Below are positions 1 to 8,241 of a stretch of 17,541 nt of DNA, piece after piece. How positions within the stretch are numbered: the first letter of the stretch is position 1; every line of letters starts with the position of its first letter. This DNA is from Pseudomonadota bacterium (GTDB taxonomy: Bacteria; Desulfobacterota; Desulfovibrionia; Desulfovibrionales; Desulfovibrionaceae). Position numbers and translations under genes: made by a program. Under the pieces are notes generated by a model. That model was not told the origin of the DNA, made no database searches, and worked only from the letters and a program-made list of their open reading frames with translations. The stretch spans positions 1 through 17,541 of the forward strand of contig JAEWCY010000148.1 in NCBI GenBank assembly GCA_023390395.1, read 5' to 3'.

Positions 1-74
1 TCCGCCAACTTTGCCCGCTTCTGCTCGATTTTTTTAAGCCGTTCCTCGGCCGTCAGCTTTGCTTTTTCAGCCAT
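1..74 (-). CDS. Small MobC/TraD-like mobilisation accessory protein (5' end only)
   Basis: Only the first 24 codons lie in the window; the gene runs off the left edge. The visible N-terminus starts MAEKAKLTAEERLKKIEQKR and is charged and helical. It resembles the start of the small accessory proteins (MobC/TraD type) encoded divergently from MOBQ relaxases, which help the relaxase bind or melt the origin of transfer. The ATG at 74 follows a good ribosome site (GGAGG, about 7 bases upstream). The gene is divergent from the relaxase gene at 289, with the candidate oriT between them, which is the arrangement in Ti plasmid transfer regions. The assignment rests on context plus a short charged N-terminus, so the family is likely but not proven. 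Confidence 0.6.
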   Translation of the reverse strand, partial: MAEKAKLTAEERLKKIEQKRAKLA

Positions 75-106
75 GTCGAAAGCCTCCTCAAAAATATGGG
101 AAATGA

Positions 107-132
107 ATCATAGACTTTAGAGTCAATGTCAA
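107..132 (-). promoter_or_regulatory. Possible promoter/operator for the mobC-like gene
   Basis: Reading the minus strand, a perfect -35 hexamer TTGACA (132-127) is followed by TATGAT (112-107). The 14-base spacing is shorter than the usual 16-18. The spacer contains a near-palindrome GACTCTAAAGTC (124-113), which could be an operator. The short spacing and overlapping palindrome recall repressible or distorted promoters such as MerR-type ones, but no regulator gene is in view. This is a weak call. Confidence 0.25.
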
Positions 133-202
133 GGTAGCGAGGAAAAAAACTTCCAAACGGCCAACGAATGCCGTAAAGCTGAAGCCGAAGAATGAGGCTA
201 CA

Positions 203-241
203 CGCAATATATGTTTTGGCAAAGCCAAAACATTGCGCCCC
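203..241. other. oriT: Candidate origin of transfer (oriT) with hairpin and nic-like motif
   Basis: A perfect 9-base inverted repeat TGTTTTGGC/GCCAAAACA (212-220 and 224-232, loop AAA) is flanked by outer arms CGCAA (203-207) and TTGCG (233-237). It is followed directly by TTGCGCCCC (233-241). On the other strand this reads GGGGCGCAA, which resembles the nic region of Ti plasmid oriT (GGGCGCAA) and the IncQ nic region (TGCGCCCT). A hairpin next to a TGCGCCC-type nic site is the standard layout for MOBQ relaxases, and a MOBQ-type relaxase begins 48 bases away. Position, structure and motif agree. The motif comparison is from memory. Confidence 0.6.
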
Positions 242-288
242 ACTTTCGTGTGGATAAGATGAAAAACCAAAAGGCGTTATAGCGGAAT

Positions 289-3048
289 ATGGCTTGCTGC
301 TTCGCTGGCTGCTCTATCGTCGGTGTGTCCACTGGAACATCAGGCGTCGCCGTGGCCGCCTATATCGACCGCGACAGGTTTACACGCGACCTGACAGGCG
401 AAACCTTTGACTTCCGAAATCACAAAACGGATGATCCTGTGCTGGCTCGTGGTTTCGAGCTTCCTCCAGGTTCACCAGCCTGGGACAGACAGCAGCTTTG
501 GGATGCAGTGGACAAGTCGGAAATCGCCACAAAGCACCTATCCAGGACCGGCGAAGTCCGCCTTCGGTCTGGTGCCCAACTAGCCAAGCACTATGTCTTC
601 GCCCTACCCAAAGACGCGCAGATCACAGACGCCCAGCGCATCGAAATGGCGCGACAGCACATCCAGGAACAATTCACAGATAATGGCCTGGCCTGCCAGT
701 GGGCGATCCACATGCAAGCGGGCAACCCGCATCTTCATGCCTTGGTGACCACCCGACGTCTTGGACGTGAGGGATTCGACAAGCACAAGGCCACGGATTT
801 GAATCCGGACTTTGCCCGGAAAAATGGCAAAGGGTTCGTCTCGGCCCAGGACCGGATCAGCGAAAAATGGGAGGCGTTTCAAAACCGCTATTTCGAGGAA
901 CGGGAGCTGGACCTTCGCGTTGATCCTTGCGGCGTCGTGTCTCAGCTCCACGAGGGCAAGGCCCGACACATCGAGGCGTCGTGGAAGACGGCCGAGAACG
1001 AAGCCCGCCTTGAAGACGCTCGACAGACCGCGGTGGTGGAGCCGCAAACGATCCTTGAAAAGCTGACCGTCCGGCAGTGCCTGTTCACGGAGCGGGAGCT
1101 TCACGCGGTGCTCAAAAAGGCCGGCCTAGAGGACATGGCCGAACGCGAGGCGGCGAAGCAGCGGGTTTTGTCCTGCCCGGAGTGTGTGAAGCTCTATGAC
1201 GGGGAGGGGCAGGAAACGGGACTTTATACGTCCACGCACGTGCGGGCCGAGGAGCGGGCGATCCTGGAGCTCACGGACCGCAAGATGCGGGAGGCCGGCG
1301 GCCAGGCCTCAGAACATGCCAGGAGGCAGGCGCTTTCCCGTAAGACCCTGGACCCGGAGCAACGTGAAGCCTTTGACGTGATGACGGCCGCGAACCGGCT
1401 TTGCGTCATCCAGGGCCGGGCGGGGGCCGGCAAGAGCTACACCATGGGCGCGGCCCGGGACGCCTTCGAGGTCGACGGCTGGCGGGTGGTGGGCGTGGCC
1501 CCGACAAACACGGTCAGCCGGGACATGCACACGGACGGTTTCCGGGAGGCATCCACGGTCCATGCGGAGCTTTTGCGCCAGGAAAAGGCGCGTACCAACC
1601 CGCGCAGCCGGGTCAAGGCTTGGGATCGCAAGACTGTTGTTTTCGTGGATGAGGCGGCCATGCTGGATAATAGGACCATGCACCGCCTGCTGGAGCAGGC
1701 CGACGTGTCCGGCGCGAAGGTTGTCATGATTGGTGACGACGCGCAGCTGGCCAGCATCCAACGCGGAGGGATGTACTCCGAGATTCGGCAGAAAACGGAC
1801 CATGCCTTGATTTCGCTGGTCAGGCGGCAGAAGCAGGATTGGATGCGGCAAGCCAGCATGGACCTTGCCGATGGGAAGATCAAGGAAGCTATGACGGCGT
1901 ACCGGGAGCATGGGTGCATCAAGGCATTGGGGAGGCCGATAGAGGCCTTATTGCAGGATTGGAAACGGGACATCGGGCGGAATCCAGACGTGAACCGATT
2001 TATTTATGCTGGAATTAATACGAAAGTGAACCGTATAAATGACGATTGCAGCAAGATTATGCGAGAGATGGGGATGGTGCGTGGCGGCATCACCTATGAT
2101 TGTGAGAAGGGGGAGAAGAAGTTTCAGCAGACGATAGGGGTTGGCGACAGGATTCAATTTAACGCCACGGCGAAGAGCATTGATAAGAACTTGATCAATG
2201 GGAATTTTGGCACTGTTCAGAAACAAAGTCAGGAACAGATCGAAGTTAAACTTGATAGCGGTGCGATAGTTTCTTTTGATCCGCAAGAGTACAAAGGGTT
2301 TGCCCTTGGGTATGCCGGAACGGTCTACAAGGGGCAGGGAAAGACGCAGACGGACGTCTATGCCTTGCATGGCGTAACCTGGAATAGCCGGACGACCTAT
2401 GTCGGCGCAACCCGGCACAAGGGCGATTTCACGCTCTACGTGGACAACGAGAGGGTCAAGAGCTTCGAGCAGCTGACCCGCAGCATGAGCCGGAGCCAAG
2501 ATCGCATATCGACGCTTGGCTATCTAGACGAACACCAGGCCAACCAGGTCAAAGAGCGAGGGAGGGACCGGGATGGTCCGGCCGGCACGTTGCCGGGGTG
2601 GTCGCGGGCAGAGGAGCCTTCCCTGGACGCCCCCAAGCCGGAGATTGATCCGGAGCGTCTCAGGGCGGCCCGAGAGACCAGGGAACGGCAGGAACGCCTT
2701 ACTAATCCGGAGAAGGCCCGAGAGCACATCCAGACCAAGGCCCGGGAGTTGCGGGAAAACATCACCGCCAGGGACAAGCACAAGGTGGCCATGGAGAAGA
2801 TGCAGCCTGGGAGCCTGGATTATCGGGCGGCCGTGAAGAAACTGGCTAGGGTAAAAGGGAAGGTGCAGGAAGCGGGTTTGGCTTTGGGGAAGTCTTGCAA
2901 GGAGCTGGCGGAGACGCTTGGCAGGGAGACCATTAAGGCGGAAGTCGCCAAGGTTCTTGGTCTCGAAAAAGCCGGCGTCGTCATGCAGCGGTGCGGTCTG
3001 GAGAAGGCGGTCAAAAACCAGATCAAAGGTATGGGCTACGACCGCTAA
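289..3048 (+). CDS. traA: MOBQ-type conjugative relaxase with C-terminal helicase (TraA-like)
   Basis: This protein of 919 residues should nick the element's oriT, stay covalently attached to the 5' end and unwind the transferred strand. The N-terminal MobA/MobL domain has a candidate catalytic Tyr25 (AAYIDRD), the same position as in RSF1010 MobA, and the metal-binding motif GNPHLHAL with His148 and His150. A RecD/TraI-type superfamily 1 helicase follows, with Walker A GRAGAGKS (376-383), Walker B FVDEAAML (around 452-459), and late helicase motifs VYKGQGKTQ (from 679) and GATRHKGDFTLYV (about 705-717). The C-terminal 200 residues are charged and helical. The ATG at 289 is forced by an in-frame stop at 280-282, although the ribosome site is weak. 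The first residues (MACCFAGCS) are unlike the usual relaxase start. The stretch around residues 570-670 is more AT-rich than the rest. At 919 residues it is somewhat shorter than Ti TraA (about 1100). Family confidence is high. Confidence 0.9.
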   Translation: MACCFAGCSIVGVSTGTSGVAVAAYIDRDRFTRDLTGETFDFRNHKTDDPVLARGFELPPGSPAWDRQQLWDAVDKSEIATKHLSRTGEVRLRSGAQLAKHYVFALPKDAQITDAQRIEMARQHIQEQFTDNGLACQWAIHMQAGNPHLHALVTTRRLGREGFDKHKATDLNPDFARKNGKGFVSAQDRISEKWEAFQNRYFEERELDLRVDPCGVVSQLHEGKARHIEASWKTAENEARLEDARQTAVVEPQTILEKLTVRQCLFTERELHAVLKKAGLEDMAEREAAKQRVLSCPECVKLYDGEGQETGLYTSTHVRAEERAILELTDRKMREAGGQASEHARRQALSRKTLDPEQREAFDVMTAANRLCVIQGRAGAGKSYTMGAARDAFEVDGWRVVGVAPTNTVSRDMHTDGFREASTVHAELLRQEKARTNPRSRVKAWDRKTVVFVDEAAMLDNRTMHRLLEQADVSGAKVVMIGDDAQLASIQRGGMYSEIRQKTDHALISLVRRQKQDWMRQASMDLADGKIKEAMTAYREHGCIKALGRPIEALLQDWKRDIGRNPDVNRFIYAGINTKVNRINDDCSKIMREMGMVRGGITYDCEKGEKKFQQTIGVGDRIQFNATAKSIDKNLINGNFGTVQKQSQEQIEVKLDSGAIVSFDPQEYKGFALGYAGTVYKGQGKTQTDVYALHGVTWNSRTTYVGATRHKGDFTLYVDNERVKSFEQLTRSMSRSQDRISTLGYLDEHQANQVKERGRDRDGPAGTLPGWSRAEEPSLDAPKPEIDPERLRAARETRERQERLTNPEKAREHIQTKARELRENITARDKHKVAMEKMQPGSLDYRAAVKKLARVKGKVQEAGLALGKSCKELAETLGRETIKAEVAKVLGLEKAGVVMQRCGLEKAVKNQIKGMGYDR

Positions 3049-3056
3049 GACGCTTC

Positions 3057-3302
3057 GTGAAAGTGCATCGAAGTGATTTACCCACACAGGCGGCAAATAA
3101 AAACGATCGCCCTATTCAAGAAGCTGTATCTACTAGTGACCGAAGTCGAGAAGCGCTGGACGATGCGAAAAAGTAACTGGTAGGAGATCATGGCCTAGCT
3201 TTCGATCTTCTTCCAGGTAAGGCTCAAAGACTATCTTTGCTGAACCATCAAACTGGGGTGTTTACACAGTTTGGGGGATACTCCAAAAATAATGATGATT
3301 AG
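3057..3302 (+). pseudogene. Possible decayed coding remnant downstream of the relaxase
   Basis: After the relaxase stop, one frame stays open across most of this stretch. It is broken only by a TAA at 3174-3176 and ends at TAG 3300-3302. The reading (VKVHRSDLPTQAAN..., then after the stop LVGDHGLAFDLLPGK... and HQTGVFTQFGGYSK) looks protein-like, but I recognise no family. It could be an old gene carrying a nonsense mutation, or a chance open frame. The stretch also contains the inverted repeat CAAACTG/CAGTTTG (about 3249-3273), part of a TTTACACAGTTTG stretch that could be an IS end. I see nothing else in the remaining bases 3303-3456. Confidence 0.22.
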
Positions 3303-3456
3303 CTGAAGAGCGCCTGGTTTTGTCGCTAACGAGTTCTGTCTGGTGGGGTACTCTTACACGGTGGAATATGATTTTGCAAAGAATCCATATGCTTCATTAA
3401 CGTTGTAAAGCCTTCGCTTGTCGAGTACTCTCCTTTGAGGTGGTCTTTAAGAGGCT

Positions 3457-4500
3457 TTAAATCCCATGTAAACATTTTTTTCCATTTTCAATTTTCTCAT
3501 CGATAAGCTTGTCGTCATACAATTGAATTTTACGCTGGCATTTCTTTAAATATCGGTCCATCTCTTCAACATTGCCTTGCACGAAGGCCATGACTGATTT
3601 CATGAGTGGTAAAAACAGCTCGTTATCGAATTCTTTGAGAATGTACTTGTATTGCGAGTCGACACGTTCAAACTCTTCTTGGTTATTAACTAATATTGCT
3701 ATTTCAAGTAAAGCGGCTGCTCCTTCTGAAGAAAGTTTGTCTGGCTCAGATAGTTTGTGCAATTCAAAACATGCAGCTCGAAAATCACCAGTATATTTAT
3801 AGGCAGCCGCCAAGGAAACTCTTGTTATGTCGTAGCTATGGCTAGAAATGCTGCTTTTTAATAATTCAATGGCTCTTAGTATGCTTTTTTCCCCTGTGCT
3901 TGTATTCCGTAATATATCTATGCCTTGCATGTACTCAATTTGAGCTTTCGTTTCATTCGTTAATTTCTCAATTGTGCTCTTGTCTTTTTTGAGTTTATCT
4001 TTAAGTTCTTTGTATTCAACCTTGGCCTCATCGTGCCAGCGTTTAGAGTCATCGTGCTCACATTCAACATTGTCAATTTTCTTGTTGACTGGCCTCATTG
4101 CATCGTGGACAAGGTCATTTAGCTTTTTATATCCTAGAAATGCCATTACGGCTATGAAAGCTCCCAAAATAGCAAGTGTTCTGTTTCCGGCATTCGAAAA
4201 CATATTTACGGTGCTTATTAATTCTCCATAAAAATCTTTTTGGTTTTTACTGATCGCTTCTTCAAGGTGCTCGCCTTTTCTTTTTAAGTCTGCCAACTCT
4301 TTTTCGAGTTTCGATATTTTGTTGTCGTATTCATTGCGTAATGTTGACAGTTCTTCTTTTACAATCAGGAATGGTTCCTTATTATCTGGCTGGGTGGAAC
4401 TTTTTTTTATTTCTTTGGCTATTGATTGTTGCAGCCAGCTGGATAAAATTAGAAAAAAGACAAACAGTATTTGACATGGTAACAGATTCGATTTTCGCAT
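3457..4500 (-). CDS. Membrane-anchored coiled-coil protein of unknown function
   Basis: The 347-residue protein has a hydrophobic N-terminal segment (about residues 7-28, a signal peptide or anchor). A first coiled-coil stretch follows (about 45-85), then a clear transmembrane helix (about 107-124, TLAILGAFIAVMAFLGY), a second coiled coil (about 155-190) and a helical C-terminal half that looks repeat-like, in the manner of tetratricopeptide repeats. I recognise no enzyme motif. The start lies 23 bases after the stop of the last radical SAM gene on the same strand, so it could be read from the same transcript, but its ribosome site is weak. Its base composition is strikingly AT-rich beside the GC-rich genes on both sides, which suggests a separate origin. 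It might act as an envelope sensor or scaffold; that is speculation. Confidence 0.75.
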   Translation of the reverse strand: MRKSNLLPCQILFVFFLILSSWLQQSIAKEIKKSSTQPDNKEPFLIVKEELSTLRNEYDNKISKLEKELADLKRKGEHLEEAISKNQKDFYGELISTVNMFSNAGNRTLAILGAFIAVMAFLGYKKLNDLVHDAMRPVNKKIDNVECEHDDSKRWHDEAKVEYKELKDKLKKDKSTIEKLTNETKAQIEYMQGIDILRNTSTGEKSILRAIELLKSSISSHSYDITRVSLAAAYKYTGDFRAACFELHKLSEPDKLSSEGAAALLEIAILVNNQEEFERVDSQYKYILKEFDNELFLPLMKSVMAFVQGNVEEMDRYLKKCQRKIQLYDDKLIDEKIENGKKCLHGI

Positions 4501-4523
4501 GATATCTGGAACTCTCTGTCTAG

Positions 4524-6020
4524 TTATTGATTTATTATGTTATCGAACGACAGGCGGCCGATTTCGTTCTGTGTTATTTCGCGGAAAACTTCCTCATTGA
4601 AACTTTTCTGCTTCAATATTGTCTGAAGTATGATGTCCATGTAGTCTTTTAATCTGCCAAACACCAAATCAATTTTTCGATTAAATTGCGAGACACCAAT
4701 CTTTCCTTGCCTGAAAGCCAATGTTTGATCGACAAATATAATATCGAGCAACTGAAGTCGAGCGTTGTCAAAAAATTCCCAGATCAATCGCACCTGGGGA
4801 TCGGAAAATTCCCAACCGTAATCTTCGTAAGGGGAAACGCCTCGACCTTGACAATCGAGGGCGTCGGCAGCGTCGCGGGAACCTTTGTACTTCTTGAGGC
4901 GGAAGAGCATTTGAGTCTTTTCGTAACCGATTCTCGACAGGGCTTCGTGCTCACGACAGAGCTGCGCAAGCGTGCTCTTGGGGTGAAACATGATGCTGCC
5001 GAGAATGGGGCGGACGCCTTCTTCCTCCAGGATACGGATAGCGCGCAGATTGCCCTCCACCGTGGCGCCCTTGGCAAAGGAATTGAGCGTCTCTTGATCG
5101 AAAGACTCGACCCCTAGGAAAGCCCTCTCCAGGCCGGCGGCTTTGAGGGCGCGGATCGTCTCGCGGCTGACCGAGTCGGCCCGGGCGTCGATCTCGAGCG
5201 TAATGCCGGGACCGATATCGGCGATGGCCTCGGCCAGGGCGAGAATGCGTTTCTTGTCCTTGGGGCCGCCCAGGAAGTCGGCGTCCATGAACCAGAAGTC
5301 CCGCAGGCCCCATTCCTGGACGATGCCGCGAATCTCCGTGGCCACGGCTTCGGGCGAACGCAGGCGTCTGTGCCGGGCATCGCCAGCCAGGGCCTGGCAG
5401 GCGGCGATGCTGCAGAAGCTGCAGGCGTGGGCGCAGCCACGGGAGGCCTCCACCGCCACCTTGGCGCAGCCGCGCGGCAGGATCGCCAGGCCTCGCAGGC
5501 TGGAGCGGTATGCTGTGGGCAGGTCGTCCAGAGGAAGCGGCGAGGGGAGGGGGGTCTTCCGGATGCGGCCGGACTCGACCCAAGCCAGACCGGGCACTTC
5601 GCCCCAGCGTTCTCTGTCGGCGTTGGCCAGGTTTGCCATGGGCACCTCGCCTTCGCCCAGGATCACCCCGTCAAAGGCGACAGGGCCACGCAGAAGGGCA
5701 TCCGCATGGAAGGTGGCGTAATGGCTGCCGGCCACAAGAGGCGTGTCGGGCAGGTCGCGCCGCACGCGCGTCACGAGGTTTAGGGTGTCTCGAATATTGA
5801 CGTAGTTGACGGCGAAGCCGGCAAGATCAGGGGAAGCCTGACGCAGGGCGTCGAGGACGCCATCGGCATCGAGGCCGGTTGGGCCGGAGTCGATCAGGAT
5901 CGGCTCGTGTCCCCATGCAAGAAGGGTGGCCGCGATGCTCTCTAGCCCCAAGTGGTCGACCAGGGGCGAGGCGGGCGTGCTGTCCGCCCCGCGTGTCAGA
6001 TGGACAAGAGCGACCTTCAC
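4524..6020 (-). CDS. Cobalamin-binding-type radical SAM enzyme (third in operon)
   Basis: The 498-residue protein has an N-terminal B12-binding-like Rossmann region (VKVALVHLTRG, then LILGEGE-type sequence near 130). A radical SAM core follows with the cluster motif SRGCAHACSFC (CX3CX2C; Cys196, Cys200, Cys203 from the GTG start). Such enzymes cleave S-adenosylmethionine and often methylate unactivated carbons or rearrange the substrate. I chose GTG at 6020: it overlaps the previous stop as GTGA, has GGAGG four bases upstream and puts the conserved KVALVHL strand at the N-terminus. An ATG at 6059 would add 13 unlikely residues. The last ~85 residues (from about 4780 down) are AT-rich and helical, unlike the GC-rich front. 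The gene sits at the end of the enzyme run. Substrate is inferred from context to be the Cys-rich peptide made upstream. Confidence 0.88.
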   Translation of the reverse strand: MKVALVHLTRGADSTPASPLVDHLGLESIAATLLAWGHEPILIDSGPTGLDADGVLDALRQASPDLAGFAVNYVNIRDTLNLVTRVRRDLPDTPLVAGSHYATFHADALLRGPVAFDGVILGEGEVPMANLANADRERWGEVPGLAWVESGRIRKTPLPSPLPLDDLPTAYRSSLRGLAILPRGCAKVAVEASRGCAHACSFCSIAACQALAGDARHRRLRSPEAVATEIRGIVQEWGLRDFWFMDADFLGGPKDKKRILALAEAIADIGPGITLEIDARADSVSRETIRALKAAGLERAFLGVESFDQETLNSFAKGATVEGNLRAIRILEEEGVRPILGSIMFHPKSTLAQLCREHEALSRIGYEKTQMLFRLKKYKGSRDAADALDCQGRGVSPYEDYGWEFSDPQVRLIWEFFDNARLQLLDIIFVDQTLAFRQGKIGVSQFNRKIDLVFGRLKDYMDIILQTILKQKSFNEEVFREITQNEIGRLSFDNIINQ

Positions 6021-6865
6021 GCCGCCTCCGGCGGCAGCACACGTGAGGCGTTGCGCCAAAACACCCCTTCAACTTCGCCCTCGTTCAACCCGCGGTCTCG
6101 CAATGCCTGCCACAGACGCGCCAGCCCTTCTACCTGGTCCAGCTCGCCGGCAGAGCCGACCTCGATGCCGGCGCCGGCCAGCGTGTCGTAGTCGAAGTAG
6201 TCCGGCCCCAGGGCCACCCGCTCCGGGCCTACCACCCGAGCCAGATGGAGGATGTGGTCCGCCACGTCGCCGACGCCTGCCTGGCGTTCAGCCCTGGTCA
6301 GGCTCGGCCGTGCCGAGACGAGGTCATCCACGAAGGGGATGCCGTACAGCTCGGCGTCGCAGGCCGCGAGCTCGGCGTCGTCCATAGCGTTGGCGCGGCG
6401 GGTCAGGCTCCAGGGAAAGACCTCCTGGCAGACCACGTGGGACACCATGCGACGGCCCGGGGCGGCATTGAGGACATGCGTCAGCACAGGACCGTGCAAG
6501 TGACTCAGGTCCAGGAGCATGTCCAGGTCCGCCATGCGGCGCAGCAGGGCTGTCCCACTGTCCGTCAAACCCCGCGCCAGGTCGAAATACATGGAGTTTT
6601 TTCGCTCGCGCAAAAGCTGCAGCGAGACGAGCCCCAGGGAGCGCAGCCTGGGCAATGCACCAAGGTTTCCGAGGTCCGTCTCTTGCTCCAGGGAGAACAA
6701 GGGGCAAAAGGCCATCTGCTCCTTGCCCGGCCACTGCGCCATCCCGGCCTCTATGTCGGCGATCGCCCCGGCTGGCGGCAGACAGAGCACGGCGCCGACA
6801 AGTTTCGTCCCGGCGAGGCCGGCGGGCAGAAGATGGGTGTGGATGGGATACCAGCGCAGGGTCAT
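6017..6865 (-). CDS. Peptidase M19 (membrane dipeptidase)-like hydrolase
   Basis: The 282-residue protein shows the order of motifs seen in M19 dipeptidases, which are zinc amidohydrolases. It has IHTHLLP (His9, His11) at the place of the family's DGHND, then SLEQETDL with Glu60 as the bridging carboxylate. GLTDSGTALLRRMADL...DLSHL follows (His122), then SHVVCQEV (His143), a RRANAMDD stretch like the family's RNxTD, GPDYFDY (Asp222) and a C-terminal EVEGVFWRNASRVL. It is shorter than usual (family about 350-420), and the first motif differs from consensus (HTH in place of HND). It has no signal peptide, so it is probably cytoplasmic. It starts by ATGA overlap with the gene upstream. Known M19 precedents in secondary metabolism include GliJ of gliotoxin, which trims a Cys-Gly adduct, so a role in cutting the modified peptide or a thiol adduct is plausible but inferred. 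Confidence 0.8.
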   Translation of the reverse strand: MTLRWYPIHTHLLPAGLAGTKLVGAVLCLPPAGAIADIEAGMAQWPGKEQMAFCPLFSLEQETDLGNLGALPRLRSLGLVSLQLLRERKNSMYFDLARGLTDSGTALLRRMADLDMLLDLSHLHGPVLTHVLNAAPGRRMVSHVVCQEVFPWSLTRRANAMDDAELAACDAELYGIPFVDDLVSARPSLTRAERQAGVGDVADHILHLARVVGPERVALGPDYFDYDTLAGAGIEVGSAGELDQVEGLARLWQALRDRGLNEGEVEGVFWRNASRVLPPEAA

Positions 6866-8241
6866 TGCCCCCCCTCCGCGAAATGCTTCTTAGCGTCGCG
6901 CAACTGGTCCGCCAGGTAGAGATCGAACTCGTCGTAGTTGGCACCGAGTGGCACTCCCGCCGCAGCCAGCAATTCCGCCGCCTCGCGGCACCAGGCCAGG
7001 CGCAGACGCACGTCCTCGATGCCCTGGCCGGCGTGCCAAAATTTCCAGGACAGCCTCTCCCCCAGGCCCTTGATGCCGAGGGACTCGCCGGCCTCGGCCA
7101 GCGGCGTGCCCGCCGGGATGCACAAGGGATTGATGGCCACGCTGGCCAGGGACGGGGCAACCCGGGCGAGAACGCGCAGGTCGTGCTCGAATTCCTCTCG
7201 TGTCTGGAGCGGCGGCCCGGCCACGATCAGCCCCATGGACGCGGGCACGGACTCGGCTGCCAAGTATAGGAGCGCCTTCTCGCCGTGCGCCGCGGCATGC
7301 TCCTTGCGCAGCAGGCGAAGAAAAGATCGGCTGAAGGACTCGATGCCGACGAACACCCCCGCGCAACGGCTGCGTCGCATGAGCCGCGCCGTCTCGGGAA
7401 GGATCTCCCGGGCTTGCACCATGCCGTCCCAGGGAAGCCCGTATTCCTCAAGCAAGCGCAGGAGGCCGTGGAACATCCCGGCGGACGGGTTGAGTAGCGA
7501 GTCGCAGAAGCTGACATGCCTGGCTCCGAGTCCGGCCAGGGCCGCAAGCTCTTGGCGCAGGCGCGAGTCCGGTTTGCGGCGGTAGCCTTTCCACATGCGG
7601 GAGTCGTCGCAGAAGGCGCAGTGGTTCACGCAGCCCCTGGAAACCTCCATGGGTAGGACGCCTGGGCGGGCGTATGCCGCCAAGGGGAAGAGGGAGTAGT
7701 TCGGCAGAGGCTGCCTGGCCAGGTCCGCGCCCTCGCTCGGGATGCACTTGGCGCCGCCCCGTCTAAGTCCGGATGCGTCCAACCAGCGGCCGAGAGAGAC
7801 CTCGACCTCGCCCAGGAAGATGTGATCATAAGGCAGGTCGGGGTCGATTGCGTCGGGAGAGGAGAAGAACTCTGGGCCGCCGGCTATGATCATGGCCTCC
7901 GGTCGACGCTCCCGGGCTAGGACAGCCAACTCCTTTGCCATGTCTCGGGAAGCGCTGGCCACGTGCAGCCCGATCAGGTCCACGGGTCGATCCAGGCAAG
8001 AATCCAGGAGATTCGTCAGGACGGGACGTACCTGGCGGCGAAAGTCCGAGTGAGACCAGGAATCGAAGCCCTCCTTGCGCCACAGCCGTTCCGGCCACTT
8101 GCCCGAGGAGGCGAGCCGCGCGTTCAGGTCCAGGACCTCCGTCTCGATTCCCCGGGACTGTAGCACCGCCGCCACCATGGCCATGCCCACCAACGGATGG
8201 TCGGGAGAAACCGGCGGCGGCACACACAAGACCGCCCTCAC
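6862..8241 (-). CDS. Cobalamin-binding-type radical SAM enzyme (second in operon)
   Basis: The 459-residue protein opens with VRAVLCVPPPVSPDHPLVG and LQSRGIETEVLDLN, typical of a B12-binding Rossmann domain. This is followed by AGGPEFF and FLGEVEVSLGRW. The radical SAM motif is SRGCVNHCAFC (Cys204, Cys208, Cys211), and FVGIESFSRSFLRLL and a PAGTPL-type stretch lie in the TIM barrel. A role in methylation or C-C/C-S bond remodelling of the operon's peptide is inferred from the family and context. I chose GTG at 8241: it overlaps the UvrA-like stop as GTGA, has GGAAGG upstream, and gives the usual short lead into the first beta strand. The open frame extends upstream to 8373, but those 44 residues are the shadow of the overlapping gene. 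Its own stop overlaps the M19 gene (ATGA). Confidence 0.88.
   Translation of the reverse strand: MRAVLCVPPPVSPDHPLVGMAMVAAVLQSRGIETEVLDLNARLASSGKWPERLWRKEGFDSWSHSDFRRQVRPVLTNLLDSCLDRPVDLIGLHVASASRDMAKELAVLARERRPEAMIIAGGPEFFSSPDAIDPDLPYDHIFLGEVEVSLGRWLDASGLRRGGAKCIPSEGADLARQPLPNYSLFPLAAYARPGVLPMEVSRGCVNHCAFCDDSRMWKGYRRKPDSRLRQELAALAGLGARHVSFCDSLLNPSAGMFHGLLRLLEEYGLPWDGMVQAREILPETARLMRRSRCAGVFVGIESFSRSFLRLLRKEHAAAHGEKALLYLAAESVPASMGLIVAGPPLQTREEFEHDLRVLARVAPSLASVAINPLCIPAGTPLAEAGESLGIKGLGERLSWKFWHAGQGIEDVRLRLAWCREAAELLAAAGVPLGANYDEFDLYLADQLRDAKKHFAEGGQ

Noticed and set aside
107..132. MerR-type metal-responsive promoter
   Set aside because: The CTCTAAAG-like spacer is suggestive, but spacing (14) is too short for the usual 19-20 and no MerR-family gene is present.
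88..270. 60-codon open frame on the minus strand between the mobC-like and relaxase genes
   Set aside because: It overlaps the oriT-like hairpin, has no ribosome site or recognisable domain, and is best explained as chance.
3408..3462. Terminator after the coiled-coil gene from the TAAAGCCT/AGGCTTTA repeat
   Set aside because: The arms are about 40 bases apart with no U run, so folding into a terminator is unlikely.
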